This document shows positions 32,402 through 41,301 of a stretch of DNA of 41,301 nucleotides, in pieces; within the stretch, counting starts at the first letter, position 1; every line of letters starts with the position of its first letter. The DNA is taken from positions 1-41,301 of the forward strand of contig JAGFIU010000017.1 in assembly GCA_024103355.1 (NCBI GenBank), read 5' to 3'. The notes below the pieces were generated by a model that ran no database searches, had not been told where the DNA came from, and saw only the letters and a list, made by a program, of their open reading frames with translations. The DNA comes from Bacteroidota bacterium. Its GTDB lineage: Bacteria; Bacteroidota; Bacteroidia; NS11-12g; UBA955. The translations under genes were made by a program, and so were the position numbers.

Positions 32402-33861
32402 AAAAAATTAAAGACATATTAAGTGGTTTGAAATCATTCCGGCTGCATGGTAGCGCGGATATTGTCATTTCCTCTTTGACACAAAATACAAACGAAGTCA
32501 AAAAAGAATGCTTATTTTTTGCGGTAAAGGGCACAAAAACGGATGGACACAACTTTATAGAGGAAGTTATCCAAAAAGGTGCAACAGCCATTGTTTGTGA
32601 AGTTCTTCCTTCAGAAACCAAAGAAGGAGTGAGCTATATCATAGTAGAAGACTCTCGTCAATCGATGGGATATATTGCCTCAGCATATTATGATAATCCA
32701 AGCGAAAAACTCACGCTTGTAGGTGTAACGGGTACTAATGGCAAATCTTCGATTGTGAGTATGCTTTATCAATTTTTTAGTAACCGAGGGAGCAAGTGTG
32801 GCTTGATCTCTACGATTGCATATACTATCGGCAATAAAACCTATGAGAGTACACACACCACTCCTGACCCCATTAGACTCAATCAACTTTTTGCTGAAAT
32901 GGTAGCGCAGAATTGCGAATATGCTTTTATGGAGGTTAGTTCAATTGCTATACACCAAGGCAGAATCAACGGACTTCACTTTGACGGTGCTATCTTTACC
33001 AATATTACCCACGACCATTTAGACTATCACGGGAACTTTGCCGAGTATCTAAGATGTAAAAAACTATGGTTTGACAATCTACCGGAGGATGCTTTTGCAC
33101 TTGTAAATCTTGATGATAAAAACGGGAAAATAATGCTCCAAAATTGCAAGGCGGGCAAGTTTTACTATGCTTTAGACCACATAGCAGATTTCAAAGTCAA
33201 AATATTGGAAACTGATTTTGAAGGGATGTTGCTCAAAATAGGAGAAGACGAAGTATGGGTAAATTTAGTGGGAGATTTCAATGCGAGCAATCTGACAGCG
33301 GTTTACGGAGCAGCCTTTTTGTTAGGTATTCCACAGACAGAAATTCTCACAGGTCTGAGTGCACTCAACGGAGCCAAAGGAAGGTTTGAGAGAATAAGAA
33401 GTGCAAACAAGATAACAGGAATCATTGACTATGCGCATACACCGGATGCCTTGAAGAATGTTTTAGAAACCATCAACAAAATCAGAACAGGTAATGAAAA
33501 ATTGATTACAGTATTTGGTTGTGGTGGTAACAGAGACAAAGCAAAACGTCCGATAATGGGAGAAATTGCAGGCAGGTTATCCACCCGCGTTATTCTGACC
33601 TCAGACAATCCACGTGAAGAAAATCCACAAACCATAATGGAAGAGGTTGCAGCAGGTATTGCGCCCTCTGACTTTAAAAAAATACTTAAAATCAGTGAGC
33701 GAGCCGAAGCAATCAGGGCGGCTGTTGCTATTGCAGCACCGGGAGATGTTATTCTAGTTGCAGGTAAAGGTCATGAAACCTACCAAGAAATAAATGGCAC
33801 TAAAACACACTTTGACGACCGTGAAGTGCTGGAAAACTCATTTAAAACGCTAATGAACTAA
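32398..33861 (+). CDS. murE: UDP-MurNAc-L-Ala-D-Glu:meso-diaminopimelate ligase MurE
   Basis: 487 residues, normal length. It adds the third amino acid of the stem peptide using ATP. Visible are L-T-Q-N-T-N-E-V in the N-terminal UDP-binding domain, the ATP loop [22 protein letters not shown], and [10 protein letters not shown]. In the C-terminal domain S-D-N-P-R-E-E-N-P contains DNPR, the motif that selects meso-diaminopimelate rather than lysine. The wall should thus be of the Gram-negative DAP type. The start overlaps the ftsI stop by 4 nt; mraY starts 4 bp after the murE stop. Confidence 0.96.
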   Translation: MKKIKDILSGLKSFRLHGSADIVISSLTQNTNEVKKECLFFAVKGTKTDGHNFIEEVIQKGATAIVCEVLPSETKEGVSYIIVEDSRQSMGYIASAYYDNPSEKLTLVGVTGTNGKSSIVSMLYQFFSNRGSKCGLISTIAYTIGNKTYESTHTTPDPIRLNQLFAEMVAQNCEYAFMEVSSIAIHQGRINGLHFDGAIFTNITHDHLDYHGNFAEYLRCKKLWFDNLPEDAFALVNLDDKNGKIMLQNCKAGKFYYALDHIADFKVKILETDFEGMLLKIGEDEVWVNLVGDFNASNLTAVYGAAFLLGIPQTEILTGLSALNGAKGRFERIRSANKITGIIDYAHTPDALKNVLETINKIRTGNEKLITVFGCGGNRDKAKRPIMGEIAGRLSTRVILTSDNPREENPQTIMEEVAAGIAPSDFKKILKISERAEAIRAAVAIAAPGDVILVAGKGHETYQEINGTKTHFDDREVLENSFKTLMN

Positions 33862-33865
33862 AACT

Positions 33866-35119
33866 ATGCTTTATTACCTATTTGAATACTTAGACAGATT
33901 AGATTTTATTGGAGCAGGTGTTTGGAAGTATATCACTTTTAGAACTTCTATGGCGGTTATTCTTTCTTTACTTATTTCATTGGTATTCGGAAAATCACTT
34001 ATTAAGGCTTTACAAAGATTACAGGTATCCGAAACTATTCGCGACCTGGGACTCGAAGGTGAGAATCAAAAGAAAGGAACACCAACAATGGGAGGGCTTA
34101 TCATCATTGGTGCAATATTAATTCCAACCATTCTCTTTGCAAAGCTGCATAATATCTATATAGTCATCATGATTCTCACAACTGTGTGGTTGGGTCTCAT
34201 AGGTTTTTTGGATGATTATATTAAGGTTTTCAAAAAAGACAAAGGAGGTCTTGCAGGAAAATCCAAGATAATTGGACAAGTAGGAATTGGCATTGTTGTG
34301 GGTGCAGCACTGTTTTTTAATGACAGTGTTATAACTCGCAAACACTACACTCCTAGCCAAGTTGAAATGTTAGGGCTAGATTCTTCATCAATGGAAAAGA
34401 CCATTTACAATGGTGATTTAATGTATTTTGTTAATGAAAAATCAGTAAAAACAAATATCCCATTTTTAAAGAACCACGAATTTGACTACGCAAAGCTTGT
34501 GAAATTTATGGGTGATGACTATCAAAAATATGGTTGGATAGTCTTTATTCTGATGACCATTTTTGTAGTTACAGCAGTATCAAACGGGGCAAATATTACA
34601 GACGGAATAGACGGTTTGGCAGCAGGTACTTCGGCAATCATAGGACTGACCTTAGGAGTTCTTGCATACATATCGGGCAGTATCTTATTTGCAAGCTACC
34701 TGAACATAATGTACATACCTCATCTGGGAGAATTGCTTGTATTTGCAGGAGCTTTTGTCGGGGCGTGTATTGGATTTCTTTGGTATAACTCATATCCCGC
34801 TCAGGTATTTATGGGCGATACCGGAAGTCTAACTTTGGGAGGAATCATTGCTGTTTTTGCAATCATGATTCGAAAAGAATTATTGATACCTGTTTTGTGT
34901 GGAATCTTCCTTGTAGAAAACCTCAGTGTCATGATTCAGGTTGCTTATTTTAAATATACCAAAAAGAAATATGGTGAAGGAAGAAGAGTATTTCTGATGT
35001 CTCCCATCCATCATCACTTTCAGAAAAAAGGTTTTCATGAATCCAAGATAGTTACCCGGTTCTGGATTATCGGGATTTTGCTTGCAGTATTTACCATAAT
35101 AACACTAAAACTAAGATGA
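33866..35119 (+). CDS. mraY: Phospho-MurNAc-pentapeptide transferase MraY
   Basis: 417 residues, about 55 more than E. coli MraY because of an insert of roughly 60 residues between the fourth and fifth helices (about 150-215; Y-T-P-S-Q-V-E-M-L to K-F-M-G-D-D-Y), common in Bacteroidota. It makes lipid I from UDP-MurNAc-pentapeptide and undecaprenyl phosphate. About ten hydrophobic helices are seen, with G-T-P-T-M-G-G, the D-D loop (F-L-D-D-Y-I-K), [17 protein letters not shown] and the S-P-I-H-H-H-F segment near the C terminus. murD overlaps its stop by 4 nt. Confidence 0.97.
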   Translation: MLYYLFEYLDRLDFIGAGVWKYITFRTSMAVILSLLISLVFGKSLIKALQRLQVSETIRDLGLEGENQKKGTPTMGGLIIIGAILIPTILFAKLHNIYIVIMILTTVWLGLIGFLDDYIKVFKKDKGGLAGKSKIIGQVGIGIVVGAALFFNDSVITRKHYTPSQVEMLGLDSSSMEKTIYNGDLMYFVNEKSVKTNIPFLKNHEFDYAKLVKFMGDDYQKYGWIVFILMTIFVVTAVSNGANITDGIDGLAAGTSAIIGLTLGVLAYISGSILFASYLNIMYIPHLGELLVFAGAFVGACIGFLWYNSYPAQVFMGDTGSLTLGGIIAVFAIMIRKELLIPVLCGIFLVENLSVMIQVAYFKYTKKKYGEGRRVFLMSPIHHHFQKKGFHESKIVTRFWIIGILLAVFTIITLKLR

Positions 35120-36462
35120 GCAGTTACGACATTGTCATATTGGGAGGGGGCGAAAGCGGAACAGGCTGCGCAATACTGGCAAAATCAAAAGGATTGTCAG
35201 TTTTTCTCTCGGACTCAGGGATGATAAAGGATATCTATACCAAAGAACTACGAAAAGCCGGTATCCCGTTTGAGCAAGGTGCGCATTCAGAAGAAATCAT
35301 CTTAAACGCTGATAAAATTATCAAAAGTCCGGGGATACCGGAAAAAGCAGCTATCATCAAGGCTATCAGAGAAAAGAAGATTCCAATTATTTCCGAACTA
35401 GACTTTGCACAATCATACAGTAATGCAAAAGTGATTGCAATCACCGGTACAAATGGGAAGACCACCACTACTACCATGGTTTATGAGCTATTAAAAAAGG
35501 CAGGTTTGAATGTGAAACTCGGAGGCAATATCGGAGAAAGTTATGCAAAACAAGTTGCAGAAAAAGACCCCGAATACTTTGTATTAGAAATCAGCAGTTT
35601 CCAACTTGATGATTCCTATAGCTTCCATCCGCATATCAGCATCTTGTGCAATATCACTCCCGACCATTTGGACCGATATGGCTATGAATATCAGAACTAT
35701 ATCAACTCAAAGTTCAGAATTGCACAAACACAAACCGACAAAGACTATTTCATCTATTGCATTGACGACCCAGACACATGCAATAATTTGAATCTGTTAC
35801 CTAAAGAAGTAAACAAAATGTCCTTTGGATATTTCAAAAAACCCGAAACAGGTGCTTGGGTTGAAAATAAAGTAATGTACCTGACCGACACAGCAAATAA
35901 AATATATCTTACTATGAATACAGAAAACTTAGCCCTTAGAGGCATTCACAACACCTACAACTCAATGGCAGCAGGACTTGTAGGAAGTATCATGAACATC
36001 AGCAAAGAAACCATTCGCGAAAGCCTTGCAAACTTCGAGAACATTGAACACAGGCTCGAATATGTTGCAACTATTGGTGGTGCTGATTACATCAACGACT
36101 CAAAAGCAACCAATGTAAATTCAGTATGGTATGCTCTAGAGAGTATGCAAAAGCCCGTTATTTGGATTGTGGGCGGTGTTGACAAAGGTAATGACTACAG
36201 TTCTCTCATTCCATTGGTTGAAGAAAAAGTAAAGTTGATTATCTGTCTTGGTGTTGATAACACAAAGTTGCACCGGGCATTTAGCAAGCATGTAAATATG
36301 ATGTTGAACACTAGCTCAATGCAAGAGGCAGTAAAAACTGCCCAGCGGTTTGCCGAAAATGGCGATACTGTATTGCTTTCACCTGCATGTGCTTCTTTCG
36401 ACTTGTTTCTTAACTACCAAGACAGGGGATGGTCATTCAAACATTGTGTGAAAAACCTATAA
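35116..36462 (+). CDS. murD: UDP-MurNAc-L-alanine:D-glutamate ligase MurD
   Basis: 448 residues, normal length. It adds D-glutamate to UDP-MurNAc-L-alanine. The N-terminal domain has the [12 protein letters not shown]-binding loop, and the central domain [11 protein letters not shown] (ATP), E-I-S-S-F-Q-L-D, and [17 protein letters not shown] and G-G-V-D-K-G are in the C-terminal domain. In other Bacteroidota the next gene would be ftsW, then murG, murC and ftsQAZ. Here none follows: a 140-bp gap with only weak hairpins leads to a DUF3276 gene, so the cluster ends early. Confidence 0.96.
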   Translation: MSSYDIVILGGGESGTGCAILAKSKGLSVFLSDSGMIKDIYTKELRKAGIPFEQGAHSEEIILNADKIIKSPGIPEKAAIIKAIREKKIPIISELDFAQSYSNAKVIAITGTNGKTTTTTMVYELLKKAGLNVKLGGNIGESYAKQVAEKDPEYFVLEISSFQLDDSYSFHPHISILCNITPDHLDRYGYEYQNYINSKFRIAQTQTDKDYFIYCIDDPDTCNNLNLLPKEVNKMSFGYFKKPETGAWVENKVMYLTDTANKIYLTMNTENLALRGIHNTYNSMAAGLVGSIMNISKETIRESLANFENIEHRLEYVATIGGADYINDSKATNVNSVWYALESMQKPVIWIVGGVDKGNDYSSLIPLVEEKVKLIICLGVDNTKLHRAFSKHVNMMLNTSSMQEAVKTAQRFAENGDTVLLSPACASFDLFLNYQDRGWSFKHCVKNL

Positions 36463-36530
36463 AACAAAGCTCACTCTTTCAAGATTATTTCTTGCTTAAA
36501 TCTGATACACAATATCCGATTGGATAAAAA

Positions 36531-36548
36531 ATTACCAAAACGGGTAAT
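36531..36548 (+). terminator. Weak hairpin after murD
   Basis: ATTACC, loop AAAACG, GGTAAT, after a smaller TATCC/GGATA hairpin ahead of A-runs. There is no T-run, so termination here is doubtful, but it is the only candidate between the dcw genes and the next gene. Confidence 0.25.
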
Positions 36549-36606
36549 ATGTATGTATTTTTATGCTTTATTTGTGATGTTTAAATCAGTATAAAATAGT
36601 GTGGAT

Positions 36607-36915
36607 ATGGAGGAAAACAAATACAATGATCAGGACAAGCTCTTTTCAAAGAGAGTAAAGGCAGGTAAAAGAACTTATTTCTTTGATGTTCGTGAAACAA
36701 AGAACAATGATTATTACCTGACCATCACTGAAAGCAAAAAGAAATTTGACGACCAAACTTATGTAAAACAGAAGATTTTTCTTTATAAAGAAGACTTCAA
36801 TAAGTTTGTTGAAGCATTAAATGAAACTGTTGGATTTGTTAAAAAGGAGTTATTGCCCGAGTATGACTTTGATGAATTCACACGTAGTTCAGAAGACAAC
36901 AGTGATTCTGAATAA
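36607..36915 (+). CDS. DUF3276 (PUR-alpha-like) nucleic-acid-binding protein
   Basis: 102 residues from the ATG at 36607; a GTG two codons upstream is less likely. The middle (about 15-75) shows K-R-V-K-A-G-K-R-T-Y-F-F-D-V-R-E-T-K-N, then Y-Y-L-T-I-T-E-S-K-K, and an F-x-K-x-x-I-x-L-Y-K-E-D-F motif, the PUR-repeat pattern of the DUF3276 family whose Borrelia member binds single-stranded DNA or RNA. The tail is acidic and Ser-rich. In Bacteroidota the gene is widespread and single-copy, role unclear; it could be a single-strand-binding regulator. It lies alone between murD and the DUF4199 operon. Confidence 0.87.
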   Translation: MEENKYNDQDKLFSKRVKAGKRTYFFDVRETKNNDYYLTITESKKKFDDQTYVKQKIFLYKEDFNKFVEALNETVGFVKKELLPEYDFDEFTRSSEDNSDSE

Positions 36916-36977
36916 GATTACACCTTATCTATTCATTTTTTAATATTTGTAAGCAATGCTTGCTGCAAGTTTAGTTG

Positions 36978-36985
36978 TATTTTTG
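36978..36985 (+). promoter_or_regulatory. -7 promoter element of the DUF4199-plsC-gatC-ABC-PduO operon
   Basis: TATTTTTG, a full TAnnTTTG match, ends 19 nt before the ATG at 37005. A TTG (36960-36962) lies 15 bp upstream as a weak -33. It also shows that the longer frame starting at 36975 is not used. Confidence 0.5.
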
Positions 36986-37004
36986 CAGCCCTCACAACAT
37001 TACA

Positions 37005-37571
37005 ATGTTTAAAAAAATCTTTATTTACGGAATTTCATTCGGAAGTATTGCCGGAGCTTTTTTGTTTGTACATCTTAACAATTACGGTCCGGATATGAGC
37101 AATTTTCAAAAAATCTTTTTTCTGCTCATCTATTCACTGATTTTACCCGCCACATGTGTTTATCTGCTTTCTAAAAATATCAGAAAAGACAGTTTGGAAA
37201 AAGACCCTAAGAATTCTAAGCCGGGAACCGTAATCATTGCAGGACTTTTTGCCGGAATGGTAATCGCATTGACCATTGCGGGAATCTATGCTTTTATTGC
37301 AGCTCAATTCCCTGATATTATTGAAAAGGCTATTCAAACAGATTTAGCAAAATTGAATGACAACATGGACAAATACATGGAGTTTTACAAAAAGACCAAA
37401 GATGAAATCATTCAGCTAACCAAAGACAGATACAGTGTGGGTAACCAACTAAGGGATAATATGTATCAATTCACCTCAATAGGCTTGTTGGTATCCGGAA
37501 TTATGGCTCTTGTGTATATGAATCGCGACAAAAAACGAAGTGCTGCTAATACCAATGCACAAAATGATTAA
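37005..37571 (+). CDS. DUF4199 membrane protein
   Basis: 188 residues from the ATG at 37005. Four hydrophobic helices: about 3-22, 32-50, 70-92 and 155-175. A charged segment between helices 3 and 4 (D-I-I-E-K-A...D-E-I-I-Q-L-T-K-D-R-Y) is likely cytosolic or periplasmic and helical. Layout and the closing Y-M-N-R-D-K-K match the DUF4199 family, which in Bacteroidota is often next to a dolichol-phosphate-mannosyltransferase-like gene or, as here, other membrane genes. No function is known. plsC overlaps its stop codon. Confidence 0.75.
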   Translation: MFKKIFIYGISFGSIAGAFLFVHLNNYGPDMSNFQKIFFLLIYSLILPATCVYLLSKNIRKDSLEKDPKNSKPGTVIIAGLFAGMVIALTIAGIYAFIAAQFPDIIEKAIQTDLAKLNDNMDKYMEFYKKTKDEIIQLTKDRYSVGNQLRDNMYQFTSIGLLVSGIMALVYMNRDKKRSAANTNAQND

Positions 37572-38316
37572 AAAAACGCTCCAAACGGTTTATGCTATTT
37601 GGTTTGCAATCGTTTTTGCCATAACCTTTATACCACTTTATCCAATTTTTCTCATCCTTTTATTACACAAATCAGGTTATTTCATAGCAAACAAATTGAG
37701 AAAACTATGGGCATTATTGATAATGCTGTTTACCGGTCTTTGGATAGTTATAAAAAAAGAAGAAAAAAGTCGTAAATCCACCCTACCCTGTATTTATGTC
37801 TCCAATCACAGTTCATACTTGGATATACTATGTATGTCAATCATCGCAAGAGGTAATTATATGTTTTTGGCAAAAAAAGAGTTGAAGAAAATCCCTTTAT
37901 TCAGGGTCTTTTTTAGAACAGTGGATGTAGCCGTTGACAGAAAAAACATAGTTGAAGCATCCAATGCCTACAAACAAACAGAAGAGAGAATCAAAGAAGG
38001 ATATAGTTTTATTATTTACCCCGAAGGTACCATCGGCAAACATGCTCCGGTTTTGAGTGCTTTTAAAAATGGTGCATTCAAATTAGCCGTTGAAAATCAA
38101 CTTCCAATTGTTCCAGTAACATTTTTGGATAACTATAAAAGATTGGTTCACAAAAACGGGATAAGCGGCAGTCCCGGATTGATGCGTGCATTCATTCATA
38201 ACCCAATTGAGACAAAAGGAATGGGGAAAGACGATATTGCAGCACTCAAATCAAAAGTTTATACTATTATTGAAAACAAATTGATTGAAGAAAAAATCAT
38301 AAAAAACAATGACTAA
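37564..38316 (+). CDS. plsC: 1-acyl-sn-glycerol-3-phosphate acyltransferase PlsC
   Basis: 250 residues from the ATG at 37564; ATG 37555 or GTG 37540 are alternatives, all within the end of the DUF4199 gene. It adds the second acyl chain in phosphatidic acid synthesis at the inner membrane. Two N-terminal hydrophobic segments anchor it. The N-H-S-S-Y-L-D motif (NHxxxxD, catalytic His and Asp) and a second Y-P-E-G-T-I-G motif, which binds the phosphate, are both present, along with A-K-K-E-L-K-K-I-P-L-F and P-I-V-P-V-T. gatC starts 8 bp before its stop codon. Some family members act on other lysolipids, which cannot be told here. Confidence 0.9.
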   Translation: MIKKTLQTVYAIWFAIVFAITFIPLYPIFLILLLHKSGYFIANKLRKLWALLIMLFTGLWIVIKKEEKSRKSTLPCIYVSNHSSYLDILCMSIIARGNYMFLAKKELKKIPLFRVFFRTVDVAVDRKNIVEASNAYKQTEERIKEGYSFIIYPEGTIGKHAPVLSAFKNGAFKLAVENQLPIVPVTFLDNYKRLVHKNGISGSPGLMRAFIHNPIETKGMGKDDIAALKSKVYTIIENKLIEEKIIKNND

Positions 38317-38608
38317 AATTAACGAAAACGAGTTTGACCGCTTGGCAGAACTATCAAAACTTGAGTTCTCAGCAAATGAGAAAGCAGAGTTAATGGCAGA
38401 CCTGAACAAAACCATTGCATTTTGTGAGAAGCTCAACGAAGTCAATACAGAGGGAGTAAAGCCCTTGATATATATGACACCTAACACCAACAGTGTAAGA
38501 GAAGACAATGTGGGGGGTATGATTAGCAAAGAAGAAGCCTTGAAAAATGCGCCTGCAAAGGACTCTGACTTTTTCAGAGTTACCAAAGTAATAAAGCCAA
38601 AATCTTGA
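38309..38608 (+). CDS. gatC: Asp/Glu-tRNA amidotransferase subunit C
   Basis: 99 residues, normal for GatC. It is the small subunit of GatCAB, which converts Glu-tRNA(Gln) (and Asp-tRNA(Asn)) to the amide. Family features: the N-terminal helix with L-A-E-L-S-K-L-E-F, then [24 protein letters not shown], and T-N-S-V-R-E-D and F-F-R-V-T-K-V-I near the end. GatA and GatB are not in the window, which is common in Bacteroidota, where the three genes are dispersed. Its stop TGA overlaps the TTG start of the next gene. Confidence 0.94.
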   Translation: MTKINENEFDRLAELSKLEFSANEKAELMADLNKTIAFCEKLNEVNTEGVKPLIYMTPNTNSVREDNVGGMISKEEALKNAPAKDSDFFRVTKVIKPKS

Positions 38609-39303
38609 CCAGCAATAAAGTCATAGAAATTAGCGACTTGAACAAGTCGTATAGAATGGGTTCACAAATGCTCAGAGTTCTGAAGAACCTTAATCTTGAG
38701 GTATTTGGCGGAGACTATGTTGCACTAATGGGACCTAGCGGTTCAGGAAAATCAACATTGATGAATATTATCGGATGCCTTGACAATTTTGACTCCGGCA
38801 AATACTTACTCAATGGAATTGATGTAACCGGATTGTCTGATAACCATTTGGCAGAAATCAGAAACAAGCAAATCGGTTTTATTTTTCAAACTTTTAATCT
38901 TCTGCCACGATACACTGCATTGGAAAATGTTGAATTACCTTTGATTTATGCAGGAATAGGTAAAAAGGAACGAGTTCAAAGAGCAAGCGAGGCATTGGAA
39001 CGTGTCGGGCTATCAGACAGAATGACCCACAAGCCCAATGAATTATCGGGAGGACAACGACAGAGGGTAGCCATCGCAAGAGCTTTGGTCAATCACCCTG
39101 CAATACTGCTTGCAGACGAGCCTACAGGGAATTTGGATTCCACAACTTCAGAAGAAATCATGCAGTTGTTTGAGCAAATTCATAAACAAGGGAATACCAT
39201 CATACTTGTTACACACGAAGAAGACATTGCACGCAAAGCAAAAAGGATTATCAGACTCAAAGACGGTATCATTGAAAAAGAAGAAATAAATCAGACCTTA
39301 TGA
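38605..39303 (+). CDS. ABC transporter ATPase, MacB/LolD-like
   Basis: 232 residues starting at TTG (38605), which overlaps the gatC stop as TTGA; no other start precedes the conserved [12 protein letters not shown]. Walker A is G-P-S-G-S-G-K-S-T, signature [15 protein letters not shown], Walker [13 protein letters not shown], and H-loop V-T-H-E-E. The I-I-G-C-L-D segment and size are typical of MacB- and LolD-type ATPases that drive lipoprotein release or export of substrates through the envelope. Its permease is not adjacent, so the partner is unknown. FtsE is a poorer match. The next gene overlaps by 4 nt (ATGA). Confidence 0.9.
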   Translation: MTSNKVIEISDLNKSYRMGSQMLRVLKNLNLEVFGGDYVALMGPSGSGKSTLMNIIGCLDNFDSGKYLLNGIDVTGLSDNHLAEIRNKQIGFIFQTFNLLPRYTALENVELPLIYAGIGKKERVQRASEALERVGLSDRMTHKPNELSGGQRQRVAIARALVNHPAILLADEPTGNLDSTTSEEIMQLFEQIHKQGNTIILVTHEEDIARKAKRIIRLKDGIIEKEEINQTL

Positions 39304-39851
39304 AAATCTATACAAAAAAAGGCGATAAAGGAATGACAACCCTTATAGGGGGAGATAAAGTAAGCAAATTTGACCCAAAAATAGAAGCTTATGGAACTGT
39401 TGATGAACTCAATAGCTATATAGGAATCCTCATTGCCACCATTCATGACCAAAGTGAAAGAGAATACCTAATCAAAGTCCAAAGCGACTTATTCAATATT
39501 GAAGCATTGCTTGCAACTCCTGTCGGCAAGGATTTCAAAATGCCTGAAGTGGAAGAAGAAGATATCAAAGAAATGGAAGGCAGAATTGACAATATTGACA
39601 ATCAACTTGAGCGATTAAAGAATTTTATTCTACCCAGTGGCAGTTTGGTTATTTCACATATTCATGTTGCAAGATGTATCTGTCGGAGAGCAGAAAGGCT
39701 TATTGTTTTACTCAATGAGCATGAACCGGTGGACGGAAGGATTATTGCCTATCTAAACCGTTTTTCAGACTATTTGTTTAATCTTGCTCGTTTTGAAGCC
39801 AAACAGACCCAAACAAAAGAAATTCTATGGGCACCTAAGGGTGTAAAATAA
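39300..39851 (+). CDS. Cob(I)alamin adenosyltransferase, PduO type
   Basis: 183 residues. It transfers the 5'-deoxyadenosyl group of ATP to cob(I)alamin to make coenzyme B12. The PduO fold is clear: [15 protein letters not shown] at the N terminus (ATP-binding), [12 protein letters not shown], the C-terminal helix [12 protein letters not shown], and [14 protein letters not shown]. The start overlaps the ABC ATPase stop by 4 nt. No other cobalamin gene is adjacent; the BtuF-type protein at 27.6 kb could be a relation. Its TAA is 8 bp from the stop of the converging TPR gene. Confidence 0.95.
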   Translation: MKIYTKKGDKGMTTLIGGDKVSKFDPKIEAYGTVDELNSYIGILIATIHDQSEREYLIKVQSDLFNIEALLATPVGKDFKMPEVEEEDIKEMEGRIDNIDNQLERLKNFILPSGSLVISHIHVARCICRRAERLIVLLNEHEPVDGRIIAYLNRFSDYLFNLARFEAKQTQTKEILWAPKGVK

Positions 39852-39859
39852 TTTGTTGT

Positions 39860-40642
39860 TTATTTCTTCTGATATTTATTCAGAATATCATTGTTATCCT
39901 GAATCTCTTTCATCTTTGCCTGCACCTCCATATCCTCTTTGATTTTTTTTGCAATTTCAAAATCCGGTTGAATGGATATCGCTTTTGATAAATATGAAAT
40001 AATATTCTTCTGAGATTGTTGCAAGTTTGCTTTTACAAAATAAGCAGCCGCTTTAATCTTAACACTTTGCAATTCACCTGTAGAAGTAGAAACATCAACA
40101 AAAATATTATCGGTAGCCGGATCATTTAAAATAATATCTGTCATTTCATTAGCTCTTTTAGGGTCTCCCATATAGGTATATACTTGTGCTAATGAATAAA
40201 GATATTTAGGCTCTTTGGTAATCTGATAAAGTTTTGTAATTTTTTCTTCTGCTTGTTTAAAAGCTCCTGCATCAAAATAGATATAACCTGCTATTTCCAG
40301 CATTTTGATGTCTCCGGGATCAAGCGTCAAGGCCTTTTCAGCATAATAAGCTGCACTATTTGGGTTACCTATCGCAATATAGTGTCGTGAAAGGCTATCA
40401 TAGAACTGTGTTTGCGTTGAGTCAATTAACAGCATGCGATTGATAGCAACGATTGCGGTATGATGGTCTCCCGTTTTGTATGCTTGATTATAAAGTGCCA
40501 TTTCAAAATCGTAGGCAGTCTTATTGTTTTCCTGTCCGGCAGGTGCAATTCCTTTAGTCTTTTGTTTGCATCCAAAAGCAAAAAATGAAACAATCATAAG
40601 AAAGATTAATGGGCGACTCAAAACATTAGGGTAAATTTTCAT
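39860..40642 (-). CDS. TPR-containing lipoprotein
   Basis: 260 residues. The N-terminal signal ends in a lipobox-like S-F-F-A-F-G-C-K-Q, with the Cys at about residue 25, so the protein should be lipid-anchored in the envelope. The mature part has several tetratricopeptide-like helices (about 45-150 and 190-240): Y-N-Q-A-Y-K-T-G-D-H-H-T-A-I-V-A-I-N, A-A-Y-Y-A-E-K-A-L-T-L-D-P-G-D, A-G-A-F-K-Q-A-E-E. These serve protein binding; no enzyme motif is seen. The C terminus is a charged helix. It is divergent from the PKD protein at the right edge with about 70 bp between them. Confidence 0.82.
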   Translation of the reverse strand: MKIYPNVLSRPLIFLMIVSFFAFGCKQKTKGIAPAGQENNKTAYDFEMALYNQAYKTGDHHTAIVAINRMLLIDSTQTQFYDSLSRHYIAIGNPNSAAYYAEKALTLDPGDIKMLEIAGYIYFDAGAFKQAEEKITKLYQITKEPKYLYSLAQVYTYMGDPKRANEMTDIILNDPATDNIFVDVSTSTGELQSVKIKAAAYFVKANLQQSQKNIISYLSKAISIQPDFEIAKKIKEDMEVQAKMKEIQDNNDILNKYQKK

Positions 40643-40681
40643 GATATAACTTGTGAAGTGGCAAAGAACTTATAAAATAAG

Positions 40682-40689
40682 TAAATTTG
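40682..40689 (+). promoter_or_regulatory. -7 promoter element for the right-edge PKD protein
   Basis: TAAATTTG, a full TAnnTTTG match, ends 20 nt before the TTG at 40710 and supports that codon as the start. Confidence 0.45.
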
Positions 40690-40709
40690 CAAACTATTTT
40701 AAATCAGGT

Positions 40710-41301
40710 TTGAACCTATTTTTCAAACATAGTAAATATCTTGTTGCACTATGGGTAATCATCCTTAGCAGCATTACAGCCAAATCCCAGTGCGGAGCTA
40801 TCGACTTTTATTCATCAGACACCATTTCTTGCAATCCTGCATTTGTGCAGTTTAATATTCTAAACCTTCCGAGCGGTGCTTCTGTAGAATGGGATTTCGG
40901 CAACGGCACATTAGCAGGTAATACCTCTCCCAAGAGGCTTTATGATTCTGCCGGTGACTACAATGTTAAATTAAAAGTAACCCTGATAAATAATGCGGTA
41001 TGTGAGATTGAAAAAGTAAAATATATCAAAGTAAAACCCAAGCCTGAAATCAATGTAATTTGGGACAAGACCAAACTTTGCAATGGTCCTGACACCGTTG
41101 TTTTTACAGACCTTTCTGCCAATATCAAAACAAGGGATTATATTTTGGACGGCACCGCACTGAATAATGTGCCTAAGGTTTTTCCTTATTACTTTGATTC
41201 AAGCTATGGTATTAAAACACTCTTTGTCTTTGCAACCGATAGTTTTGGTTGCAGAAATGTTAAAAGCTATGATTCTGCGGTTTATCAATATTGGGGTTTT
41301 G
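40710..41301 (+). CDS. PKD-domain secreted protein, N-terminal part
   Basis: The frame is open to the end of the window, giving 197 residues of a longer protein. The start is taken as TTG (40710): no in-frame ATG exists upstream before a stop, and the promoter sits at 40682. A basic stretch (K-H-S-K) and hydrophobic segment end at S-I-T-A-K-S-Q, a signal peptide. The first domain contains V-E-W-D-F-G-N-G-T and a Y-D-S-A-G-D-Y-N-V-K-L-K-V strand, a clear PKD fold, with C residues bracketing it; a second similar domain follows (P-E-I-N-V-I-W). Such proteins in this group usually end in a T9SS or gliding-motility C-terminal domain, which would lie outside the window. Confidence 0.82.
   Translation, partial: MNLFFKHSKYLVALWVIILSSITAKSQCGAIDFYSSDTISCNPAFVQFNILNLPSGASVEWDFGNGTLAGNTSPKRLYDSAGDYNVKLKVTLINNAVCEIEKVKYIKVKPKPEINVIWDKTKLCNGPDTVVFTDLSANIKTRDYILDGTALNNVPKVFPYYFDSSYGIKTLFVFATDSFGCRNVKSYDSAVYQYWGF

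Noticed and set aside
38605-39303. FtsE as partner of FtsX
   Set aside because: The ATPase looks like the MacB/LolD group (I-I-G-C-L-D, gatC neighbour), is 25 kb from ftsX and is in an unrelated operon. Not excluded, but unsupported.

Overview
The window looks like chromosomal DNA of a member of the Bacteroidota, probably a free-living Chitinophagales- or Sphingobacteriia-like lineage. The evidence is a secreted PKD-repeat protein with a type IX secretion (T9SS) sorting tail, two TonB-dependent receptors, glutamine synthetase III, DUF3276, DUF3098 and DUF4199 proteins, promoters of the TAnnTTTG type, and almost no Shine-Dalgarno sequences. The DNA is AT-rich and gene-dense. I found no rRNA, tRNA, CRISPR array, transposase or phage gene. 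Genes are cut by both window edges: an MBOAT acyltransferase on the left and a second PKD protein on the right.

Layout. 1-8.35 kb: end of an MBOAT acyltransferase, a methyltransferase, a thioredoxin-fold protein, an isolated murG, a TonB-dependent receptor, a tandem universal stress protein and the two CoA-transferase subunits. 8.35-9.24 kb: a gene-free block full of palindromic repeats, lying between divergent promoters. 9.24-11.14 kb: GDP-fucose synthase and a glycosyltransferase. 11.14-14.2 kb (minus strand): ftsX, DUF3098, uppP, pnuC, and a separately promoted thioredoxin-fold lipoprotein that lacks the active-site cysteines. 14.7-20.1 kb: glnN, msrA, recR, and a glycosyltransferase fused to what looks like a remnant of a sugar-phosphate transferase. 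20.2-24.0 kb: the T9SS cargo protein and a clear terminator. 24.08-27.33 kb: a three-gene, cysteine-rich, putative metal-handling operon (HYC_CC_PP-like protein, HMA protein, TonB-dependent receptor). 27.33-27.64 kb: a second, smaller copy of the repeat block. 27.6-28.4 kb: a binding protein of BtuF type without a signal peptide. 28.5-36.5 kb: the first half of the division and cell wall (dcw) cluster (mraZ, rsmH, ftsL-like, ftsI, murE, mraY, murD). It is preceded by four TGG repeats spaced exactly 10 bp apart, a good MraZ operator candidate. 36.6-39.85 kb: DUF3276, then an overlapping operon DUF4199-plsC-gatC-ABC ATPase-PduO. 39.86 kb to the end: a TPR lipoprotein and the start of the second PKD protein.

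How the genes fit together. Many genes serve the envelope: MurG, MurE, MraY, MurD, UppP, FtsI, FtsX and PlsC make or divide the wall and membrane, and the glycosyltransferases, GDP-fucose synthase and MBOAT protein decorate the surface. MurE carries the DNPR motif typical of meso-diaminopimelate ligases.

Most notable observations: (i) the HYC/HMA/TonB operon as a possible thiol-based metal relay across the envelope; (ii) the hierarchical repeat array, with an (A)n-B module present three times and 27-bp inverted repeats around the larger block; (iii) the fused glycosyltransferase whose second domain has lost its catalytic core; (iv) the MraZ operator; (v) several TAnnTTTG promoters so close to the ATG that leaderless mRNAs are likely. 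I did not find a clearly new defence or mobile system.
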